Assembly: GCA_902769535.1 (NCBI GenBank)
Contig: CACXPH010000002.1
Span: forward strand, 62,001-126,000
From: an uncultured Bacteroidales bacterium
GTDB lineage: Bacteria > Bacteroidota > Bacteroidia > Bacteroidales > Paludibacteraceae
Reading direction: 5' to 3'
DNA length: 64,000 nt
The translations under genes were made by a program, and so were the position numbers. The number at the start of each line of letters is the position of its first letter. Within the stretch, counting starts at the first letter, position 1. The notes below the pieces were generated by a model. The model ran no database searches. It saw only the letters and a program-made list of their open reading frames with translations, and was not told the origin of the DNA. Of the stretch, positions 8,335 to 17,101 are shown piece after piece.

Positions 8335-9777
8335 TTATTCGATCCGCTGACCTGCCAGATTGTATATATGTCCGTGACGGATGATAAGTATCTGGTCTCC
8401 GCGCAGAATCTTCTGAACACTGAATTCTGAATACTGAATACTCTCCACTCCTAACCGTTCCCCGTTATTATAGGCCTTCCACGCATCGGGAATACCGTAA
8501 CCGATGCGGTTCTGACGATCCGGATGGTCATGACGATGTGCACTGCGGATAATTCGTTCGCGGATCTGCATCGCGTTTTCGTCCGGTAGTGCCGACCAGA
8601 GTGAGCAAGCCAGACCGGCTATCAAAGGCGTCGCAAAACTGGTACCGTTACCGGTGATGATCATGTCATCAACCGGATGTACGACGGTCGCCTGTACGCC
8701 TACGGCACATACTTCAGGTTTGATACGTCCGTCCGATGAAGGACCGTAACTGGTGAAATAACCGGGCAAGCTGTCCGTATCTACAGCTCCTACCGTCAGA
8801 ATACTATCCGCATCGGCGGGAGCACTGATGGTTCGCCATTCATTATTGCCCTCATTACCGGCTGCGATGCACACTAACATGCCCTTGCGCGCTGCGATGG
8901 TCGCAGCTTGACTGCAGCGGGTGGTCTTGCCGTCCAGGTCTTGGGTCTTGTCCAGCGTCCAGGCATCGTTGTCGAACTTGGCGTAGCCTAACGAAGCGGA
9001 GAACACATTGACGCCTAAGGAGTCAGCCGTCTCGAGGGCTACCACCATGTTATCCATCTCTTTCGGACTCTCCTTCGGCATCTCTTCCGAGCGCATCAGG
9101 TAGTAGTTCGCCTTCGTCGCCGCGCCGTAATAACCGCCGTACTCATCGGACAGGATGCCGGAGATCAGACTCAGACACTCCGAACCGTGGGTACCGGTCG
9201 AACCGTAGAAATCATCGGTGTCGTCCGTGAAGTCGAAATGACCGAGTTCCTGACTCTGCTGCCGAAAACAGTTCATCTTATTGGCATTGTAGAACCCACC
9301 GTCACAGACGGCCAACAGGATACCCTGTCCTTCAAAACCCGCTTCATGTAATTTCGGCAGGTTATAGAGTTCTAACTGCTGGTCTGTCCAATAATCCGAA
9401 TTCAAAATATCACTCATTCCCTCATTCGTTAACTCGTTCATTCGTTTCCTCTTGGAAATGCCATGTATCGGCGCACTGTCGTCGCGCGTCATCTCTACAC
9501 TCGTTACGAAACTGAGACCTCCGACTTTCTTGGCCAAGTCCTCCTTCATCTCGCAGGTCACGCCATTGAACCAGCGGCTCTTATGGTAGATTTTCACACC
9601 CATACGGCGTAAGCTGTCCATATACATCGGACTGACCGGATAATCCATCTGGTCGGTAGGAATATTCCATTTCTGGCGCTGCTCAACGGCACGCGGGGAT
9701 AACTGCGGAGCAGTCTTCTCGGGTTTATCCAAGAAAGATACGAAATAAACGTAAAGGATGATTAGAAGCGTCGACAT
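8335..9777 (-). CDS. Subtilisin-like (S8) serine protease with short C-terminal sorting-like tail
   Basis: The 480-aa protein has a short hydrophobic N-terminus (MSTLLIILYVYFVSF) for export. The S8 catalytic triad is complete: Asp159 in AVCDGGF, His197 in TGTHGSE, Ser380 in GNGTSFATP, with oxyanion Asn308 in AAGNEG. The tail ILRGDQILIIRHGHIYNLAGQRIE resembles the tails of the pectate lyase and LRR proteins in this window, suggesting a shared exit route. Two repeat arrays lie in frame, one before the catalytic domain (9412-9451) and one just before the tail (8413-8443). The gene overlaps the 3' end of rlmD by 16 bp, so it is probably translationally coupled to it, an unlikely functional partner. 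Substrate unknown. Confidence 0.88.
   Translation of the reverse strand: MSTLLIILYVYFVSFLDKPEKTAPQLSPRAVEQRQKWNIPTDQMDYPVSPMYMDSLRRMGVKIYHKSRWFNGVTCEMKEDLAKKVGGLSFVTSVEMTRDDSAPIHGISKRKRMNELTNEGMSDILNSDYWTDQQLELYNLPKLHEAGFEGQGILLAVCDGGFYNANKMNCFRQQSQELGHFDFTDDTDDFYGSTGTHGSECLSLISGILSDEYGGYYGAATKANYYLMRSEEMPKESPKEMDNMVVALETADSLGVNVFSASLGYAKFDNDAWTLDKTQDLDGKTTRCSQAATIAARKGMLVCIAAGNEGNNEWRTISAPADADSILTVGAVDTDSLPGYFTSYGPSSDGRIKPEVCAVGVQATVVHPVDDMIITGNGTSFATPLIAGLACSLWSALPDENAMQIRERIIRSAHRHDHPDRQNRIGYGIPDAWKAYNNGERLGVESIQYSEFSVQKILRGDQILIIRHGHIYNLAGQRIE
8413..8443. repeat. In-frame heptamer array (ACTGAAT) in the subtilase gene
   Basis: Four 7-bp units encode SIQYSEFSVQ, the linker between protease domain and C-terminal tail. 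Confidence 0.75.
9412..9451. repeat. In-frame octamer array (TCATTCGT) in the subtilase gene
   Basis: About five degenerate 8-bp units encode KRKRMNELTNEGMSDIL between the propeptide-like region and the catalytic domain. Confidence 0.65.
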
Positions 9778-11186
9778 AACTGTACTACATTTTCAACATG
9801 TTGGGTATGCGGGAACATATCTACGGGTTGCACTTTGGTTACTGTGTATTTGGCATCGAGCAACGCCAGATCACGCGCTTGCGTGGCGGGGTTACAACTC
9901 ACATAGACGATCCGTTTGGGTTCGGCATTCAATATCACATTCACTACATCTTCATGCATGCCGGCACGCGGCGGGTCGGTGATGATCACGTCCGGACGTC
10001 CGTGCACCGCAATGAAGTCATCATTTAAAATATCCTTCATGTCGCCTGCGAAGAAGAGTGTATTTTCGATATTGTTTATCTTCGAATTGACTTTCGCGTC
10101 CTCGATAGCTTCCGGTACGTACTCGATACCGATCACCTGCCGCGCCTGGCGACTAACGAAATTGGCAATCGTTCCCGTGCCGGTGTAGAGGTCATAGACC
10201 AGTTCGTCGCCGGTCAGTTCCGCAAAATCACGTGCCACTTTATAGAGCTCGTACGCCTGCTCGGTGTTGGTCTGGTAGAACGATTTGGGACCTACCTTGA
10301 ACTGCAGTCCTTCCATCTCTTCCATGATATGGTCTTGACCGAAATAGACCTTCACCTCCTGATCACCGATCGTGTCGTTGAACTTGAGGTTCTCCACATA
10401 GAGTAGGGAGATGATCTCCGGAAACTCCGTGTGCATCCACTCCAAAAATTCTTCAATCTCCAATCTCCAATCTTCAATCTTTTCTCCAAAGGAGAAAATA
10501 ACCATCAACTCTCCTTTATGGTTGTTACGCAGGATGATCGTGCGGAGCAGTCCCTCGTGCGTATGTTCGTTATAGAACGTCAGCCCGTGTGTACGTGCGT
10601 ACTCGCGCACACCATTCCGGATGCGGTTATTAATCTCCGGCATGAGATGGCACTCTTCTATATCTAATACCTTGTCGAAGCAGTTGGGGATATGAAAACC
10701 GAGACCGAACGAACTATCCACTTTTTCTAATCCACCGGCTGCTTCGATTACTTCCCACGGGAACCATTTCCGGTCCGCACAGGTGAACTCGAGCTTGTTG
10801 CGGTATTCGTAGATATGCTTGCTGCCTAATATCGGACTGATTGCCGGCAGTTCAATCTTACCGATGCGTGTGAGGTTATCCACTATCTGCTGCTGCTTGT
10901 ATCTGAGCTGCTCGGCATAGGGCAGGATCTGCCATTTGCAACCACCGCACACGCCGAAATGCTTGCACCGTGCTTCGCACCTTACCTCACTCGGTTTGAC
11001 CACGCGCAGCACCTTTGCCTCCATGAACGAGTGTTTCTTCTTCGTAATCTGCAGATCCACTACATCCCCTGGCACGCAGTTCGGCACAAAGCACACGATA
11101 TCATTAATCCTTACCAAAGCCTTTCCTTCTGCCGCCACGCCGGTAATCTCCACGTTCTCAATAATCGGTAAATTTTTCTTCTTCAT
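9762..11186 (-). CDS. rlmD: 23S rRNA (uracil-1939-C5)-methyltransferase, RlmD/RumA family
   Basis: I place the start at 11186 (MKKKNLPIIENVEITG), because the promoter lies at 11208-11238 and any longer reading would start upstream of it; this gives 474 aa. An N-terminal TRAM-like RNA-binding domain is followed by the 4Fe-4S cysteines CEARCKHFGVCGGCKW, then the SAM-binding YDLYTGTGTIANF, the catalytic IITDPPRAG block and nucleophile Cys in YVSCNPATQARD. The family uses SAM to methylate uracil C5 in rRNA (or tRNA, in TrmA relatives); the target base is inferred from the family. A heptamer array (10451-10485) adds EDWRLEIEEFLEW in a variable loop. Confidence 0.9.
   Translation of the reverse strand: MKKKNLPIIENVEITGVAAEGKALVRINDIVCFVPNCVPGDVVDLQITKKKHSFMEAKVLRVVKPSEVRCEARCKHFGVCGGCKWQILPYAEQLRYKQQQIVDNLTRIGKIELPAISPILGSKHIYEYRNKLEFTCADRKWFPWEVIEAAGGLEKVDSSFGLGFHIPNCFDKVLDIEECHLMPEINNRIRNGVREYARTHGLTFYNEHTHEGLLRTIILRNNHKGELMVIFSFGEKIEDWRLEIEEFLEWMHTEFPEIISLLYVENLKFNDTIGDQEVKVYFGQDHIMEEMEGLQFKVGPKSFYQTNTEQAYELYKVARDFAELTGDELVYDLYTGTGTIANFVSRQARQVIGIEYVPEAIEDAKVNSKINNIENTLFFAGDMKDILNDDFIAVHGRPDVIITDPPRAGMHEDVVNVILNAEPKRIVYVSCNPATQARDLALLDAKYTVTKVQPVDMFPHTQHVENVVQLCRRF
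10451..10485. repeat. In-frame heptamer array (CAATCTC/CAATCTT) in rlmD
   Basis: Four to five 7-bp units encode IEDWRLEIEEF. Confidence 0.75.
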
Positions 11187-11207
11187 TCTCAAAAACTTTT
11201 GCGGCTG

Positions 11208-11238
11208 CAAAAGTACAAAAAAAAAATGACATATGCAA
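11208..11238 (-). promoter_or_regulatory. Promoter of rlmD and the subtilase gene
   Basis: On the minus strand: TTG (11236-11238), 20 bp, TACTTTTG (11208-11215). It sits 22 bp from the chosen rlmD start and decides that start. Confidence 0.8.
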
Positions 11239-11282
11239 GGATTCTCGGAATTTTTAGAAACGAAACCCTCATCACATAGCAT

Positions 11283-11345
11283 AAAGGTAGGATAAGGGTA
11301 GGACTTTCCTAGCACTTACCTAGGACATACCTAGGACAAAGGTAC
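11283..11345. repeat. 11-bp-period array (GGTAGGATAAG / CCTAGGACATA)
   Basis: About five units, two of a GGTAGGA type followed by three of the nearly complementary CCTAGGA type, each 11 bp apart. It lies upstream of the rlmD promoter and downstream of the small lipoprotein terminator. Confidence 0.75.
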
Positions 11346-11357
11346 GTTCAGATGCCA

Positions 11358-11386
11358 TAAAAAAGAGCGGCCGAATGGTCGCTCTT
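11358..11386 (-). terminator. Intrinsic terminator of the small lipoprotein gene
   Basis: On the minus strand an AAGAGCG/CGCTCTT stem with a 10-nt loop is followed by six T. Confidence 0.85.
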
Positions 11387-11409
11387 GGGAGAATTTAACG
11401 AGATGATTA

Positions 11410-11796
11410 TTAATCCTCATAGTCTTCGTTTTGTGCCCAACAGGAGTCTTCATCTTTCGCACCATTTTTCTTATACGAGTACGATGCCTTAGTATTGCCC
11501 GCTTGAGCTGCTTCCCACATTGCTAATTCTGCTCCAGCAACAATTTCAAACTCGGTTGTCCATACATAGCCGGTTCCATTTACGGACATTCCATATTCTG
11601 CCAGTCCGGAAGCACTAACTTCCCAGCAGCACTCGGTCTTGTTGTCATAAGACTTACCATTAACGGTACCTGCTTCACTGTCGATAGTCGGCTTCGGATC
11701 GCCCTGCGCGTAACTAGAAGAACTACCACCGCTCTTACAACTTGCCATGAACATTGTGGTAACAACCAACAATGCACCTAATAAGAATTTCTTCAT
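11410..11796 (-). CDS. Small secreted lipoprotein, unknown function
   Basis: I chose MKKFLLGALLVVTTMFMASC (start 11796), because it gives a standard lipoprotein signal peptide with Cys at residue 20; a start 48 bp upstream would add a long odd N-terminus. The mature protein is about 109 residues: a Gly/Ser-rich linker, then KSYDNKTECCWEVSASG, VWTTEFEIVAGAELAMWEAAQAG and an acidic C-terminus, DEDSCWAQNEDYED. The three non-lipobox Cys residues could form disulfides. The gene is monocistronic, with its own promoter (11862-11893) and terminator (11358-11386), which suggests independent and possibly high expression. I do not recognise the family. Confidence 0.8.
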   Translation of the reverse strand: MKKFLLGALLVVTTMFMASCKSGGSSSSYAQGDPKPTIDSEAGTVNGKSYDNKTECCWEVSASGLAEYGMSVNGTGYVWTTEFEIVAGAELAMWEAAQAGNTKASYSYKKNGAKDEDSCWAQNEDYED

Positions 11797-11861
11797 AAGA
11801 AAAATAAATTTGGTTAATAAAAAAGAGTATAAATAGTTTGTCAATTATTATTTTCCGGCTG

Positions 11862-11893
11862 CAAAGATACAACAATTTTTGGAATTGTGCAAA
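11862..11893 (-). promoter_or_regulatory. Promoter of the small lipoprotein gene
   Basis: On the minus strand: TTTG (11890-11893), 20 bp, TATCTTTG (11862-11869). Confidence 0.85.
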
Positions 11894-11924
11894 TAATTGT
11901 GCGTTTTTTCTTAAAAAGTGTTAC

Positions 11925-14183
11925 TTATTCCGCAAAAAGCCATTCGATGGCATGCCGGAAAATCTTCTCAAAATCCATGACCGCTTCCAGCGGAAAACCA
12001 TAGACCAAGGTGTTCGGCGTACCTACGCCGGCCGTACAGCGCATATCTTCGTAGGTGGCCATAATGGTGTAGGGTGTATCATCAACCGGTCGGAGGGCTT
12101 CGGGCGTGCAGGTGAAGAGTTGGTCTTCATTGGGCTCGAGATGCAACTGGTAGAGTCGATGCCGCGGCGTGGCGATCCGTCCGGATCGGGTAGCACGCGG
12201 TGCATGGTAGGCGGCATGCAGATAGGTCTTGGCCCATGCAGGATCAATGGCACTGAAATGATCGGTACTCAGCAGCAGTTTGCCGCCGTTGTCTAAATAA
12301 TCAGCGAGAAGTGTCTGTAATTGTGCCGACAAAGGATTCCTTTGACGACCACAAATTACATCTACTAGTAAAGGTGAGAGGTTAGAGGCGAGCGGCGAGA
12401 GGAGTGTGTCGAGCATACCGGCGGTGCAACTGACATACGGGATGTGCATCTTACGGAGTACGCGACCGTGTTGTGCGGCGTAGTCATGGGTGTTGCCGAC
12501 GATGAGTTGACCGGCATGGTCACGGTAGCAAGCACCAAAACCGCAGTTGTCATCGTTGATCCACTGGCTGGCACGTACGAAATCCCACTGTTCTCCGATA
12601 TACGCGCAGCTGAAGCCGTCTTCGCAGGCATAACTGCCCGGCACGATACCTGCGTACGTCGAGTCCGCGAACCACTGAGGACCATACACATCATTGAAAG
12701 CATCGATGATGAGGACCGTTTCACTGACAGAAGATAGACCGTCCTTCGGACTGTTAGATGTTAGATACGCGCTGACGATAGGCGAGGGGAGACTCAGTCC
12801 TCCGTCATTGCCGGCAACGACGTAGAAATTATACTTCACATCGGGCTTCAACTCCAATCTCAGTTCGGTCTTTTGTTCCACCTGCTGCACATCCCATTCT
12901 CCGTCATTCGCCTGCACATAGACCATGTAATAAGACGGCTTCGCGGTGGGCTCAATGCTGTCTATTTGCGGGATCCATCGTAATAGCCCCTCCGCATTGA
13001 TACCAAGCTCTTTGACGGGCAGGGGTTGGACGATGGCTTGCGGACCGTTGAGGTAACGCAGGATGCCCTTATAGACGGCACGGGCTGCCGCAAAACGGAA
13101 CGCCGGATCGAGGCCGTATTTCATATCCGCCATGTTCTTATGACTGAGCAGTTCGAGGATGATACTCGGCACGACGGGCACGCGCGACTCGCAGTAATTG
13201 GCTTCCTTGAGTTGGCGTCGTGTCCACTCAGGCGCGAGACGACAGAGGTCCTTGGTGACCGAGGTCTGGATCCAGTCGGCGAGGTTACGGTTGGTCTTCT
13301 CGCGGTCGCGTCCGTCGCGCAAGGTCGTATGTCCGTCATCGTCCTTGGCGGTATAGATGACGAGCGTACCGACGATCGTGCTGTCATCCCCGCTGTCAAA
13401 ACCGTCCGTATGCAGGGCAATACACAGATCGACGGGTGTCTCCAGGCTGTTCACCCACGTCGGCCGACATTTCATATCATCTTTATACTCGTTGCCTTCG
13501 TACAGATCCCAAACGGAACGATCGACGCCTTGGTTGATGAGTTGGTAACGTGCTCCTTCGGTCCATTGCGGCATGCCGGACGCACCGAGATCCTGTTGGT
13601 CAAGCCCTGCACGCGGTGAGAGGACGGTAGCTCCGGCGTTCTCTAACATGCGGGTGATACGACGTACGTACTCATGGCTGTAGAGGTCTTCTACGGTTGT
13701 CCAGAGCGTCGCGCGCTGCCAGATCCACTGCTGGCGGTCACGGTTGAAATAGAGGCCGTGGGAAGGGTAGAGGACGATTGACCTGTCAGTCAAATCGGAT
13801 TTGTGATTTGTGATTTGTGATTTGTTATTTTCGGAGCGGGCGCAGTCGGTGATGAGATCATCGATGGAGGCAGTGCCGGTGTAGATGGTGATTTTTCCCT
13901 TCTCATGGCCGAGTGTCCAGAGACTCACTTTGCGCTTGATCTCAGCGACGTTCTCCGGCGTCCAGCGTACGTCATGAAGGGTGTTATTGGTCTTGAGCGA
14001 CACGTTATCGCCGTTGATACGCATCTGTTTGACACGCACCGTAGGTGACCATGCGCGAGAGAAACCCGTCCATGTCATGAGCGAGTCACCGAGTTCACGC
14101 ATGCCCGTTTGGGCATGGATGGGTGTATGGTGTATGGTGTATAGTGTAAAAAGGGCAAATACTATGTATCGATAAACTTTCAT
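11925..14183 (-). CDS. N-acetylmuramoyl-L-alanine amidase-like secreted protein with fibronectin-like region
   Basis: The 752-aa protein has a signal peptide whose core FTLYTIHHTPIHAQ is encoded by a heptamer array. The middle part has the zinc-site pattern of Amidase_3 hydrolases: VLYPSHGLYF, then CIALHTDGFD, then the catalytic-Glu block IILELLSHKN. A fibronectin type-III-like domain follows (YYMVYVQANDGEWDV...YNFYVVAGNDGG), then a ~250-residue C-terminal domain of the kind often labelled xanthan lyase or golvesin-like in Bacteroidota. Likely role: cutting the peptide stem from peptidoglycan. It is the last gene of the long minus-strand run. Extra in-frame arrays encode NNKSQITNHKSDL (13798-13831) and PLASNLSPLL (12371-12404). 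Confidence 0.75.
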   Translation of the reverse strand: MKVYRYIVFALFTLYTIHHTPIHAQTGMRELGDSLMTWTGFSRAWSPTVRVKQMRINGDNVSLKTNNTLHDVRWTPENVAEIKRKVSLWTLGHEKGKITIYTGTASIDDLITDCARSENNKSQITNHKSDLTDRSIVLYPSHGLYFNRDRQQWIWQRATLWTTVEDLYSHEYVRRITRMLENAGATVLSPRAGLDQQDLGASGMPQWTEGARYQLINQGVDRSVWDLYEGNEYKDDMKCRPTWVNSLETPVDLCIALHTDGFDSGDDSTIVGTLVIYTAKDDDGHTTLRDGRDREKTNRNLADWIQTSVTKDLCRLAPEWTRRQLKEANYCESRVPVVPSIILELLSHKNMADMKYGLDPAFRFAAARAVYKGILRYLNGPQAIVQPLPVKELGINAEGLLRWIPQIDSIEPTAKPSYYMVYVQANDGEWDVQQVEQKTELRLELKPDVKYNFYVVAGNDGGLSLPSPIVSAYLTSNSPKDGLSSVSETVLIIDAFNDVYGPQWFADSTYAGIVPGSYACEDGFSCAYIGEQWDFVRASQWINDDNCGFGACYRDHAGQLIVGNTHDYAAQHGRVLRKMHIPYVSCTAGMLDTLLSPLASNLSPLLVDVICGRQRNPLSAQLQTLLADYLDNGGKLLLSTDHFSAIDPAWAKTYLHAAYHAPRATRSGRIATPRHRLYQLHLEPNEDQLFTCTPEALRPVDDTPYTIMATYEDMRCTAGVGTPNTLVYGFPLEAVMDFEKIFRHAIEWLFAE
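12371..12404. repeat. In-frame heptamer array (GGTGAGA) in the amidase gene
   Basis: Five 7-bp units encode LLSPLASNLSPLL. Confidence 0.7.
13798..13831. repeat. In-frame heptamer array (GATTTGT) in the amidase gene
   Basis: Four to five near-perfect 7-bp units encode NNKSQITNHKSDL in front of the amidase domain. Confidence 0.85.
14120..14152. repeat. Heptamer array (GGTGTAT) encoding a signal-peptide core
   Basis: Four to five 7-bp units encode FTLYTIHHTPIHA in the amidase signal peptide; the same family encodes part of the TPR protein signal peptide. Confidence 0.85.
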
Positions 14184-14184
14184 C

Positions 14185-14207
14185 TTTCAACTTTCAACTT
14201 TCAACAT
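14185..14207. repeat. Heptamer array (CTTTCAA) before the amidase gene
   Basis: Three 7-bp units fill the gap between the TraB-like gene and the amidase start codon. Confidence 0.8.
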
Positions 14208-15097
14208 TTTATATGTTTTCTATTCACAGGACGGACGCGGTATCCGGCCGCGCGGAGGGCTTGTAACAAACCTTTCTCACCACCCAGATAGATGGCATTG
14301 AGGGTGATGAAGGCATGCCCTTCGGTGAGGTGGGGTTTGAGCCGTTTGGCCCATTCTTTATTACGCTGCGCATAGACCTGATAATCCGAATAGGAGATGG
14401 AGGTGGTGTTATTCGGTCCTTCCACCTGGTAGGCTATGTCGGTCAGTCGTCCGTTGCGGTACATATCCCGTAAGATGCGCTCTTGCTGCACCTCTTTCTC
14501 GGGGTATTCAATCACTTTCTTGAGTTCGGTACACTGCCAGTGGAACGGTTCGCGGTCGAAGAGCATAAACATGGTCTCTCCGATATTATCCAGACCCACC
14601 ACCGGTATGTCTCGTTCGGCGGCTACCGCCTCGAAGAAATTCTCCATGGATTTTTGCTCGTCGTACTGCAACCATTGCTTGAACAATTCCACCCGAAACA
14701 TCTCCGTGAGGTACGAAGGTTTCATGCGGCAGAGCTTGTCTAAACCCATACCTAAATTAATGCGAAGACTATTGTCTATGTATGTATAGTCGCTTTCGCT
14801 GTAGAAATTCGACAATTTAACGGAATCGGGTAGGAGGGCTGCTTGACGCAGCGCAGCGAGCGCTTCATAGTCCTGCATGGCAAATTCCGTGATGACTTTG
14901 TTGCAGCGACTGAAGCACTTGAACACGTTCGGAATCGTGTCCAAAAACTCCATATTAACCAACCGGTTTGTCGCCAGGATATACGACTTCGATTTGGCAC
15001 TGTTTCCGCTCACTTCATATAGCACTTGAGCCTTTGCCGGAACAAAGAACAAGGAGCAAAGAGCAAGGACGATTATATTTTTGATTTCAAATTTCAA
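14201..15097 (-). CDS. TraB/GumN-family protein with both signature histidines missing
   Basis: The 298-aa protein has a signal peptide (MKFEIKNIIVLALCSLFFVPAKA). The overall pattern is that of the TraB/GumN (Tiki-like) family: an N-terminal strand where GTxH is expected (here SYILATNRLVNM), helices with AMQDYEAL, VVGLDNIGE, and the C-terminal LGGEKGLLQALRAAGYRV. The two positions that are normally His, in the GTxH and GAxHLxG motifs, are Arg and Tyr here (ATNR, NAIYLGG). If metal-dependent peptidase activity is typical of the family, this copy is probably inactive or altered. The first codons MKFEIK are part of a heptamer array (15083-15113). Neighbours: 9 bp after the TPR gene, 17 bp before the amidase. 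Confidence 0.75.
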   Translation of the reverse strand: MKFEIKNIIVLALCSLFFVPAKAQVLYEVSGNSAKSKSYILATNRLVNMEFLDTIPNVFKCFSRCNKVITEFAMQDYEALAALRQAALLPDSVKLSNFYSESDYTYIDNSLRINLGMGLDKLCRMKPSYLTEMFRVELFKQWLQYDEQKSMENFFEAVAAERDIPVVGLDNIGETMFMLFDREPFHWQCTELKKVIEYPEKEVQQERILRDMYRNGRLTDIAYQVEGPNNTTSISYSDYQVYAQRNKEWAKRLKPHLTEGHAFITLNAIYLGGEKGLLQALRAAGYRVRPVNRKHIKC

Positions 15098-15113
15098 ATT
15101 TCAAATTTATTTA
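15083..15113. repeat. Heptamer array (GAAATTT) across the TraB-like start codon
   Basis: Four 7-bp units span the end of the TPR gene and the start of the TraB-like gene, and encode its first residues KFEI. Confidence 0.8.
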
Positions 15114-17083
15114 AATCTTGTGATCATGTTATACGCCTGGTAGATACCGAGTTCACCGGCTTTACTGAGGTCGGATAGTCCTTTTTCATTTTCGCCGATA
15201 TAGATATACGTCAGGCCGCGGTTGAAGTAGGCTTCGGCAAAGTCTGCATCGCTTTGGATGGCCTGCGTGTAGTACTTGATGGCGTCGTTGTACTCATGCT
15301 GTGCGCATAGAATATTCGCCTTGTTATAGAGGGCAAAGACGAAATCGGGTTGCAGTCGCAGCACATAGTCGTAGTCGCGTAGCATCAGTTCGTAATCCAC
15401 CTCCGCGAGTCGGTATCGCCAGTTGGCACGGCAGAAAGTGAGGATAACGGTGAGCGGTGAACGGTTATCGGTTATAGTTAGTGCTTTGGTGCAGTCGTCG
15501 ATAGCGCTCGCATAGTCCTTGATGATCGCGAACTCCATGGCGCGTGCGAAATAGAGTTCCGCGGTCGGGTACTCGTCCATGCGCTCGGTGAGGTGGGTGA
15601 TCTGCGCGAAATGATAATCCACCATCTCTGCCGTGAGTGCCAGTTCCTGATTGGTGAACTTAAGCGTTGCCGGCAGTACTTCTCGCTTATTGAGATCATC
15701 CACAAGCGGATGGTAGTAATTAGTACTACGCAGACTCAGATCCTGGCTGTAATAAGAGAGCAGGATATTCGGTTCGTTAACCACGTCCTGATAGCGTTTC
15801 TGCACCGTTCCTCGGGTCTGGGAGTCGTATTTCTGTTCCTCATCGGGTATCTCGGTCTGGCTCTGCGCAGCGGAGGTAGAGAACTGTTTACGATGGTCCT
15901 TACTCTGCGGTTGAGCTTCAGCGATGAGCATGTCGGTATGCGGTTGAGCTGCCTGCTGCGCTTGTATCTCATCCTTACGCTGCTCGAGCTCATAGGCCTG
16001 CTGACGGTAGCGATAGGCGGCTTTGGTATCGCCTTGCTGGGTCTTGGCTTGGGCTGCCAGGTAGTAAGCCGGCAGGAAATACGGATAGCGCTCGATGAGG
16101 GCATCCATGTCGGTTACCACCGCTTTCCATTGCTTGAGTTGCATCTGAACGAGACCCCGCTGATAGCGCATCTCGGTGCGCTCGGGAGCCAGCGAAAGGG
16201 CCGTGTTGAAGTCCTCCAAGGCACGGTTGTAATCACCCACTTCCTGCCGCATGATGCCGCGGTTGTAATAACAGTCAGCTTCCCGCGGGGCATTCTTCAC
16301 CGCCTGGTCATAGTCCGAGAGCGCACCGCGGTAGTTATGGCGATGATAATGAATGATGCCTCGGTTGATATAATCGCCTGCCCATTTGGAACCGAGGTTG
16401 ATGGCTTGCGTCAACTGTACATACGCTTCATCTTCGTGCTCGAGCATGAGGTTCGTCACACCGAGCGCCGACCACACAGCAGGGTTACTCTTATCGTACT
16501 TAACCGCCTGTTCAAACGCCTCGAGTGCCGTCAGTGTATCCTTTTTAAGGATACATATATGTCCTTTCTCCGACCATACGGAGGCAGACTGCGGTTCGCG
16601 TTTGAGCATCTGTTCAATGTCCTCCAGCGCCAAGTCGTACTGCTTCATCGCCGCTCGGGTGTCGGCACGAAGGAGCATGTAGGTGCGGTTCTCCGGCGAG
16701 AAACGCAGTGCCTCGGTATAATCCGCTTCGGCTTTCTCAAGTTCGTTGAGTTGACGGTAGATATACCCACGCGCATAGTAGATACCCGGCGAGAAAGGAT
16801 TACGCTCAATAGCGGCGTTGCAGTCGCGCAGGGCTCCTTGGTAATCCTCCAGTTGGATCTTAGCGATCGCACGGTAGAAATAGGGTTCCGCGAGGTAGGG
16901 CTTGAGCCGAATGACCTGGTTGAAATACTGGATAGAGAGCACATAGTCCTCGAAATACAGCGCATTCCTACCAATCGCGGTGATGCGGTCGGTGTTAAGC
17001 TGCGCTTGTAATGGTGTATAGTGTAAGGTGTATGGTGTAAAAAGCAGCAGCGTTATAACTATGTACTTATATACTTCTTTCAA
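15107..17083 (-). CDS. Exported tetratricopeptide-repeat protein
   Basis: The 658-aa protein has a signal peptide (MKEVYKYIVITLLLFTPYTLHYTPLQAQ) whose end is encoded by a heptamer array. About ten TPR units run through residues ~35-375 (e.g. AEPYFYRAIAKIQLEDYQGALRD, PGIYYARGYIYRQLNELEKAEAD), followed by a charged Gln-rich linker (QRKDEIQAQQAAQPH) and three or four more TPRs at the C-terminus. Such scaffolds bind partner proteins in the periplasm or at the outer membrane; no partner is shown. It lies 15 bp after the PBP1A gene. One array (15443-15482) sits in the C-terminal TPR region as TDNRSPLTVILTF. Confidence 0.85.
   Translation of the reverse strand: MKEVYKYIVITLLLFTPYTLHYTPLQAQLNTDRITAIGRNALYFEDYVLSIQYFNQVIRLKPYLAEPYFYRAIAKIQLEDYQGALRDCNAAIERNPFSPGIYYARGYIYRQLNELEKAEADYTEALRFSPENRTYMLLRADTRAAMKQYDLALEDIEQMLKREPQSASVWSEKGHICILKKDTLTALEAFEQAVKYDKSNPAVWSALGVTNLMLEHEDEAYVQLTQAINLGSKWAGDYINRGIIHYHRHNYRGALSDYDQAVKNAPREADCYYNRGIMRQEVGDYNRALEDFNTALSLAPERTEMRYQRGLVQMQLKQWKAVVTDMDALIERYPYFLPAYYLAAQAKTQQGDTKAAYRYRQQAYELEQRKDEIQAQQAAQPHTDMLIAEAQPQSKDHRKQFSTSAAQSQTEIPDEEQKYDSQTRGTVQKRYQDVVNEPNILLSYYSQDLSLRSTNYYHPLVDDLNKREVLPATLKFTNQELALTAEMVDYHFAQITHLTERMDEYPTAELYFARAMEFAIIKDYASAIDDCTKALTITDNRSPLTVILTFCRANWRYRLAEVDYELMLRDYDYVLRLQPDFVFALYNKANILCAQHEYNDAIKYYTQAIQSDADFAEAYFNRGLTYIYIGENEKGLSDLSKAGELGIYQAYNMITRFK
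15443..15482. repeat. In-frame heptamer array (CGGTGAG/CGGTTAT) in the TPR gene
   Basis: Five degenerate 7-bp units encode LTITDNRSPLTVILT between two TPR units. Confidence 0.7.
17012..17042. repeat. Heptamer array (GGTGTAT) encoding a signal-peptide core
   Basis: Four 7-bp units encode FTPYTLHYTPLQ of the TPR protein signal peptide. Confidence 0.85.
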
Positions 17084-17101
17084 CTTTCAAATTTAAATTT
17101 A
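17078..17101. repeat. Short heptamer array (CTTTCAA/ATTTAAA) between PBP1A and TPR genes
   Basis: About three degenerate 7-bp units fill the gap. Confidence 0.6.

Noticed and set aside
8112..8420. A 102-codon minus-strand frame over the SRP RNA
   Set aside because: It covers a structured RNA gene and a heptamer array and has no family features.
15593..17011. A 472-codon open frame antisense to the TPR gene
   Set aside because: It mirrors the codon periodicity of the TPR gene, has no signal or family motif, and the TPR frame clearly codes.
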